Assembly: GCA_021804965.1 (NCBI GenBank)
Contig: JAJZGG010000005.1
Coordinates: 1 to 58,430, forward strand
Origin: Acidobacteriota bacterium
Lineage (GTDB): Bacteria > Acidobacteriota > Terriglobia > Terriglobales > Acidobacteriaceae
Reading direction: 5' to 3'
Length of the DNA stretch: 58,430 nucleotides
Part shown: piece by piece, positions 53,503-58,430 of the stretch
Position numbering within the stretch: position 1 is the stretch's first letter
Layout of the letters: the number at the start of each line of letters is the position of its first letter
Position numbers and translations under genes: made by a program
The notes under the pieces: model-generated
Database searches by the model: none
What the model was told of the DNA's origin: nothing
What the model saw: the letters and a program-made list of their open reading frames with translations, nothing else

Positions 53503-55158
53503 TCAGAGCGAAACGCCGCGCTTCCAGGGAATGAAGTCGTCCTGACGCAAGGCTTCGGCCTTGGTCAGTCTGCGTCCGCTTGCCACTTCCACCACCTCGG
53601 CCAGGATCGCTTCACCAACCTGCTCCACGGTGGCTTCGCCGCGCAGAATCGCACTTGTATCGAAGTCGATGATATCCGGCATGTGCGCAGCCAGCCGCGC
53701 ATTGGTCGCCAGCTTCATCACCGGCGCAATCGGATTGCCCGTGGGCGTTCCCAGCCCGGTTGTGAACAGCACCAGATTGGCCCCTGCACCCACCTGCGCC
53801 GTCACCGCTTCCACATCATTGCCAGGGGTGCAGAGCAGCGTCAGGCCTGCTCGACGGACATACTCTGGATAATCCAGCACATCGGCCACCGGAGCCGTGC
53901 CGCCCTTGCGTGCCGCGCCTGCTGACTTCATGGCATCGGTGAGCAATCCATCGCGAATATTGCCGGGCGAGGGATTCATCTCAAAGCCCGAATGCACTGC
54001 CCGGGCGCGCGCCTCATAGGCGCGCATCAGCGCTGCAAATCGCTCCGCAGACTCTACCCGCGCACAGCGATCGATCAGCTCCTGCTCCACCCCGCACAGC
54101 TCCGGGAACTCCGAGAGAATCGTACGGCCACCCAGCGCCACCACCATGTCCGAGAGATGACCAATGGCAGGGTTGGCGGAGATGCCGCTGAATCCATCCG
54201 AGCCACCGCACTTCAACCCAACCGTCAACGCGCTGAGCAGGGCTGGCTCGCGACGTGCGGCATTTGCTGCCTCCAGGCCGGAGAATGTGGCTGCAATCGC
54301 CTGCTCGAGCAGCGACTGCTCGGTGCCAGCCTCCTGCTGCGTGAAGATCAAAACCGGCTTCTCGGTCTGCCCCCGTTTTTCCAGCTCCTCGCGCAGCATC
54401 TTCGGCTGCGCATTCTGGCAGCCCAGGCTCAGCACCGTGGCACCTGCAACATTGGGATGATGGATGTAGCCGGCCAGCAAGCCGCAGAGCGCCTGCGCGT
54501 CTTCCCGCGTGCCGCCGCAGCCGCCCTGGTGCGTCAGGAATCGAATGCCATCCACCTGGGGAAAGATTTTCGGGTTTGCAGATTGCACCGCAGCGCCTGC
54601 ACTGCCCCGCCACTTTGCGGCCAGCGTGCGCACCAGCGCACGATGCGCATTCGGTGACGCATATCCCAGCTCCTCTTCCAGAGCCTCGCGTAGCGCATCT
54701 ACATTGCGGTTTTCGCAGAAGACCAGCGGAATCACCAGCCAGTAATTCCGTGTTCCCACCTGTCCATCCGCGCGGCGATATCCATCGAAGGTTGTCCCGC
54801 GCCAACGATCCACCTCCGGGGGCGTCCACGCGTAGTGTCCGCTGCTGCCCACAGCATATCCGGCAGCGTCATGGGACACATTCTGCGTTGTCAGCAGGCC
54901 CCCGGCTGGAATTGCCGTGCGCGTCCGGCCCACCAGCACTCCGTACATCCACACCGCCGCACCAGCGTCCATTGGCTCCAATGCAATCTTGTGCTTGGCT
55001 TCCACCGGCTGATTCAGTTGCAACCGCTGGCCGTCGACGGGAATCTCTTCGCCGGCAGGCAGGAACTCAAGAGCCACCGCCACGTTGTCCCGCGCATCCA
55101 GGCGCAGAATCTTTTCTCCAGCCTGCTGTCTCTGTGTGGATCGATCCATCGATGGCAT
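53503..55158 (-). CDS. uxaA: Altronate dehydratase
   Basis: 551 residues, dehydrates D-altronate to 2-keto-3-deoxygluconate in the galacturonate branch. An N-terminal SAF-type domain (about 15-100) precedes the altronate dehydratase catalytic domain (THQGGCGGTREDAQAL, LGCQNAQPKML, GLKCGGSDGFSGISANPAIG). Together with uxuA it serves growth on pectin- or glucuronan-derived sugars, although uxaB/uxuB, kdgK and kdgA are not in the window. A LacI-type operator lies 23 bases before the start. Confidence 0.95.
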   Translation of the reverse strand: MPSMDRSTQRQQAGEKILRLDARDNVAVALEFLPAGEEIPVDGQRLQLNQPVEAKHKIALEPMDAGAAVWMYGVLVGRTRTAIPAGGLLTTQNVSHDAAGYAVGSSGHYAWTPPEVDRWRGTTFDGYRRADGQVGTRNYWLVIPLVFCENRNVDALREALEEELGYASPNAHRALVRTLAAKWRGSAGAAVQSANPKIFPQVDGIRFLTHQGGCGGTREDAQALCGLLAGYIHHPNVAGATVLSLGCQNAQPKMLREELEKRGQTEKPVLIFTQQEAGTEQSLLEQAIAATFSGLEAANAARREPALLSALTVGLKCGGSDGFSGISANPAIGHLSDMVVALGGRTILSEFPELCGVEQELIDRCARVESAERFAALMRAYEARARAVHSGFEMNPSPGNIRDGLLTDAMKSAGAARKGGTAPVADVLDYPEYVRRAGLTLLCTPGNDVEAVTAQVGAGANLVLFTTGLGTPTGNPIAPVMKLATNARLAAHMPDIIDFDTSAILRGEATVEQVGEAILAEVVEVASGRRLTKAEALRQDDFIPWKRGVSL

Positions 55159-55180
55159 TTCGGGGCTTGTAAATCCTTTC

Positions 55181-55194
55181 CGGAATCGTTTCCG
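55181..55194. promoter_or_regulatory. LacI-family-type operator upstream of uxaA
   Basis: CGGAATCGTTTCCG: CGGAA and TTCCG half-sites around a central CG, the spacing expected for LacI/GalR regulators. It lies 23-36 bases before the uxaA start and about 88 bases before the divergent dehydrogenase start. The regulator gene is not in the window. Confidence 0.5.
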
Positions 55195-55281
55195 AAAGCA
55201 TCCTCATGCTACCAGAATCCTGTGCGCACCCGCTGCAGCCGCAGCCGTTGGTATGATGTGCGTCAGTACGGAGAATCCTTC

Positions 55282-56253
55282 ATGCGCGTTGGCTATCCAG
55301 CATCCTTCACCCCAGAGCTGCTCGCCCTGCTTCCGGCAGGAATCGAGCTGGTTCCGATTCCATCCCATCCGGAAGAGATCTACGAGATCGATCTCTGGAT
55401 TCCGCCTCCGGCACCGGCCATCGGCCAGCGCATCTGGCCGCATCTGCGTGGCGTTCGCACCATCCTCAGCCTGATGGCCGGCACAGACTGGCTCATCGCC
55501 CTGGCTCCGACAGGTGTAACCATCTGCAACGCGCAGGATGCCCACAACATTCCCACTGCGGAGTGGACCGTCACCGCGATTCTCTCCATGCTCAAATACT
55601 TTCCCTGGTACCACCAGATGCAGCAGTCCTGCGACTGGCGCAGCCGGTCACAGATTCCCGACGTATACGCACGCATTCACGCCAATCCCACGCCCACATT
55701 CCCGCCCATCCAGCAGGAGGAACTGCATGGCAAGCGCGTTCTGCTGGTGGGCTACGGCTCGATCGGCAAGACCATTGAAAGCCTGATTCTGCCCTTCGGT
55801 GTGGAGCTCACGCGAGTTGCCCGCACGGCCCGCACCCAGCCTGTTCCTGTACACGCTGTCAGCGAGCTGGATGCGTTGCTTCCGCAGGCGGAGATCCTCA
55901 TCCTGATCCTGCCGCTCACGCCACAGACGCATCACCTGATCGGCGCATCACAGCTCTCGCTGCTTCCACAAGGTGCATTGCTGGTGAATGCAGCGCGCGG
56001 TCCGGTGGTGCATACGAATGCGCTGGTGGATGCCCTCCACTCCGGTCGTATCCGTGCTGCGGTGGACGTGACCGATCCGGAGCCACTGCACCCCGAGCAT
56101 GCGCTATGGAAAGCGCCAAACGTGCTGATCACACCCCATATCGCTGGCATCACGCCGCGCTCTGCGCCACGAGCGGTTGGACTGGCTGCCCGCCAGATCG
56201 GACGGATCCTGCGCAACGAGCCCCTGCTGCACGTGGTGCATACAGGCAGCTGA
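55282..56253 (+). CDS. D-isomer-specific 2-hydroxyacid dehydrogenase
   Basis: 323 residues. Rossmann motif VGYGSIG, catalytic Arg in NAARGPVVH, Glu in DPEPLHPEH and His in TPHIAG. The N-terminal half is the substrate-binding domain. It reduces or oxidises a 2-keto/2-hydroxy acid with NAD(P); glyoxylate, hydroxypyruvate or a sugar acid are possible. GGAGA lies 7-8 bases before the ATG; an in-frame start 447 bases earlier would run antisense through uxaA and is rejected. Divergent from uxaA. Confidence 0.9.
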   Translation: MRVGYPASFTPELLALLPAGIELVPIPSHPEEIYEIDLWIPPPAPAIGQRIWPHLRGVRTILSLMAGTDWLIALAPTGVTICNAQDAHNIPTAEWTVTAILSMLKYFPWYHQMQQSCDWRSRSQIPDVYARIHANPTPTFPPIQQEELHGKRVLLVGYGSIGKTIESLILPFGVELTRVARTARTQPVPVHAVSELDALLPQAEILILILPLTPQTHHLIGASQLSLLPQGALLVNAARGPVVHTNALVDALHSGRIRAAVDVTDPEPLHPEHALWKAPNVLITPHIAGITPRSAPRAVGLAARQIGRILRNEPLLHVVHTGS

Positions 56254-56334
56254 TGGATCACGGAAATCCATGACGCTGCGCAGAACGAGGCGGCAAACCC
56301 CAGGGGAAATTCCCCCCCACGAAAGGAAGATCCG

Positions 56335-57330
56335 ATGAGGCGGAAGCTGTTTGCTCTTGTGCTTTCCTGCGTGCTGGCCTCGTCCCTTGCTGCAGGGGCG
56401 CAGACAGGAGTGGTCCGTCCGGGAGATCAGTGGAGGGATAATCACGGCCGTCTGATTCAGGCGCACGGTGGGGGAATCACCTTTTGGAAAGGCATGTACT
56501 ACTGGTTTGGGGAGGATCGTTCGCGGGACAATGATCCGGCGAAACGCTATGTTGCCTGCTACTCGTCACGCGATCTGATGCACTGGCGCTTCTGCGGCAA
56601 ATCGCTTGCGCTCTCCGATCCGGAGCATCTGGGGCCGGGTTGGGTGCTGGAGCGACCCAAGGTTTTTGTCAACGCCAGCACGGGGAAGTTTGTGCTCTAT
56701 GCCCATCTGGATGATGCGCACTACTCGTTTGCCAGGGTGATGGTTGCCGTCAGCAACCGCATCCAAGGCCCCTACAAGTATGTGAAAAGCTACCGTCCAT
56801 TGGGCGAGGAAAGCCGCGATATAGGCCAGTTCGTCGATGACGACGGCTCCGCCTATCTGATCTTTGAATCACGCCCGACGCACGGATTTTTCATTGCGCG
56901 CCTGACCGGGGATTTTATGAATGTGGAGAAGACCTGCTTCCTTCCTGCCCCACTGGAAGGCGGTGCGCTGGTGCATCTCCGGGGAACCTACTACGTGGTT
57001 GGTTCGCATATGACCGGCTGGAAACCCAACCCGAATGTCTATGCCACAGCACCGGCACTGACAGGGCCCTGGACGGAGTTTCGCACCCTTGCACCTGCTG
57101 CTGCCAGGAACTACGGCTCGCAATCGACAATGCTGCTGAAAGTAGCCGGATCGAAAGTGACCACGGTGATCTTCATGGCGGATCAATGGCACCCGGACGC
57201 GTTGTGGGATTCACGATATTTCTGGATGCCACTGGAAATGGGCGCTGGAAACATGCACCTGCCGCCTCCCCGGCCGTGGTCCATTGATGCCACAACCGGG
57301 GAAACTATCTTTTCAGCCGCAGGCAGGTGA
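56335..57330 (+). CDS. Secreted glycoside hydrolase, GH43-type
   Basis: 331 residues, signal peptide at 1-22 (LFALVLSCVLASSLAAGAQ). The five-bladed propeller starts with DQWRDNHGRLIQAHGGGITFWKGMYYWFGE, typical of the GH43 galactan/arabinan subfamilies, and continues with RPKVFVNASTGKFVLYAH, GQFVDDDGSAYLIF and PLEGGALVHLRGTYYVVGS. The galactan beta-1,3-galactosidase subgroup is closest by eye, but the precise linkage is not certain. AAAGGAAGA lies 7 bases before the ATG. Fits a plant-polymer niche with the uxa/uxu genes nearby. Confidence 0.85.
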   Translation: MRRKLFALVLSCVLASSLAAGAQTGVVRPGDQWRDNHGRLIQAHGGGITFWKGMYYWFGEDRSRDNDPAKRYVACYSSRDLMHWRFCGKSLALSDPEHLGPGWVLERPKVFVNASTGKFVLYAHLDDAHYSFARVMVAVSNRIQGPYKYVKSYRPLGEESRDIGQFVDDDGSAYLIFESRPTHGFFIARLTGDFMNVEKTCFLPAPLEGGALVHLRGTYYVVGSHMTGWKPNPNVYATAPALTGPWTEFRTLAPAAARNYGSQSTMLLKVAGSKVTTVIFMADQWHPDALWDSRYFWMPLEMGAGNMHLPPPRPWSIDATTGETIFSAAGR

Positions 57331-57358
57331 TCTGTCCGCAAGCGCAGCAGCGGGTGAT

Positions 57359-58430
57359 TTACTTGGTCGCGCTGCCATCTTCCGTTTTGTGAATGAAGGC
57401 TGCCACGTCGTTGTGGAACCGCTCCAGCACGGCATCATTCACGTAGATCATGTGTCCGGCCGGATAGTAGTGATATTCGATGTTTTTCTGCAGATCCTGC
57501 GGGATGGGCAGATGCAGCATCTCGAACTTGCCTTCGAAGAACGGCGTTGCCAGGTCGTAATATCCACCGGCAACGAGCACATGCATGCCCGGATTGGCCT
57601 TCATGGTGTGCGCCAGGCTCGGCATCACGTTCTGTCCGCCCTCACCGTTGCGATACTGCCAGCGGAAGTCCGGATCGCGATAGGCACTGGGCTTGTAGGT
57701 CTGATTTTCGCCGTACTTCAGCGTGCCGCGCAGATAGCTGTTGATGGCCGCCGTATAGGCAGACGAGACGGCATTGCTCTGCGGATCATACTGAGTCTGC
57801 TCGCTGAGTGGATCATAGTCCGGCCCGGTGTAGCGCGTATCCAACCGCCCGGTCGAGGTATCGGTGGCATCCAGCAGCATCTTGGAAAATGCCCCACCCT
57901 CCACGCGCAGGTTGCTCTTCAGCAGATAATCCACCGGCAGGCCCGTGTAGTTGTGCAACTGTGCGGCCACCTTCTGCCGCTCGGCTTCCGGCAGCGCTGC
58001 CCCCTGCAGCAGAGCATGCATATAGTCGCCCAGCGCCCATTGCTCCACTTCTGGCAGCAGTGCATCGAGAGATGCGGGCGGGTTCGGCAGCTTGTGATGG
58101 TAGAGCGCCGTGGCTGCGTAGGTGGGCAGTGCCAGTGCATAGGCCTGATCGACGCCCGGATTCAGCCGCGGCTCATCCACGCTGTTGTCGAATCCCAGAA
58201 TCGTCGACAGCAGAATCACTCCATTCAGATCGATTCCGTGCAGGTCAGCGCTCAGCACTGCGCTGCGCGGCGTTCCGTAGCTTTCGCCCATCAGGTACTT
58301 CGGCGAATTCCAGCGCTCATATTTGGTCAGAAACCGACGGATGAATCGAGCGAAGGCCTGCGCATCCGGATCAATTCCATAAAATGCCTTCGCGGCATTC
58401 TTTCCATAGATCCGGCTGAATCCCGTCCCC
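57359..58430 (-). CDS. Serine carboxypeptidase-like S10 peptidase, 5' end outside window
   Basis: About 357 residues are visible and the frame is open to the window edge, so the N-terminus is missing. The catalytic serine lies in GESYGTPRSA, the aspartate in VAGGYYDLATPF and the histidine in PAGHMIYVN, in the order of an alpha/beta-hydrolase triad. Residues upstream of the first in-frame ATG (ARFIRRFLTKYERWNSPKYL) continue the family pattern. Such acidobacterial members act in the periplasm on C-terminal residues of peptides. The stop is 28 bases from the convergent GH43 stop. Confidence 0.87.
   Translation of the reverse strand, partial: GTGFSRIYGKNAAKAFYGIDPDAQAFARFIRRFLTKYERWNSPKYLMGESYGTPRSAVLSADLHGIDLNGVILLSTILGFDNSVDEPRLNPGVDQAYALALPTYAATALYHHKLPNPPASLDALLPEVEQWALGDYMHALLQGAALPEAERQKVAAQLHNYTGLPVDYLLKSNLRVEGGAFSKMLLDATDTSTGRLDTRYTGPDYDPLSEQTQYDPQSNAVSSAYTAAINSYLRGTLKYGENQTYKPSAYRDPDFRWQYRNGEGGQNVMPSLAHTMKANPGMHVLVAGGYYDLATPFFEGKFEMLHLPIPQDLQKNIEYHYYPAGHMIYVNDAVLERFHNDVAAFIHKTEDGSATK

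Noticed and set aside
54835-55281. Long N-terminal extension of the 2-hydroxyacid dehydrogenase
   Set aside because: It runs antisense through uxaA; the ATG at 55282 has a ribosome site and begins at the family fold.
1-58430. CRISPR arrays, insertion sequences, phage or integrative elements
   Set aside because: No repeated spacer pattern, transposase, integrase or toxin-antitoxin pair was seen, and the single tRNA gene has no partial repeat of its 3' end nearby.

Overview
The window looks like chromosomal DNA of an acidobacterium of the Terriglobia type (subdivision 1). The main pointers are a 1191-residue Oar-like TonB-dependent receptor with an N-terminal carboxypeptidase-regulatory domain, two genes for Kdo synthesis (a Gram-negative outer membrane), several carbohydrate-active enzymes, a two-gene ergothioneine cluster, and GC-rich, densely packed genes. 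I see no insertion sequence, phage, CRISPR array or rRNA. The first and last genes are cut by the window edges.

Left part (1-12,340). After a truncated secreted protein comes a minus-strand run: a GH144-like secreted glucanase, an ABC exporter, a short cyclic-beta-1,2-glucan-synthase-like protein, and RNase R. The first three form a plausible beta-1,2-glucan synthesis, export and trimming locus. The synthase lacks the C-terminal phosphorylase half usual in NdvB/ChvB. A PegA/carboxypeptidase-regulatory-like protein lies opposite.

Middle part (12,385-38,126). egtB-egtD (ergothioneine), a DUF5666 protein, an EAL-HDOD signalling protein, fabG, a GH20 hexosaminidase, two aminotransferases (one RocD-like), a CcdC-like membrane protein and a siroheme nitrite/sulfite reductase. 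The reductase is preceded by an unannotated 33-codon cysteine-rich leader peptide, an intrinsic terminator and a perfect 8-nt antiterminator complement, so it reads as a cysteine-responsive attenuator. Next come the TonB-dependent receptor with a good sigma-70 promoter, a class-A beta-lactamase-fold protein, msrB, an ECF sigma/anti-sigma pair whose anti-sigma carries a TonB-like C-terminus, a secreted alpha/beta hydrolase, a Tat-exported M24 peptidase and a secreted repeat-like protein.

Right part (38,200-58,430). An operon-like run rnc-lepB-lepB-asmA-HAD opens with a 25-bp near-continuous RNA hairpin just before rnc, suggesting RNase III autoregulation. kdsB, tRNA-Met, a TPR protein, a TIM-barrel sugar isomerase and kdsC follow. 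Then come lutABC (lactate oxidation), uxaA-uxuA (hexuronate breakdown) with a LacI-type operator, a D-2-hydroxyacid dehydrogenase, a GH43 glycosidase and a truncated S10 carboxypeptidase. Overall this fits a heterotrophic degrader of plant or fungal polysaccharides.
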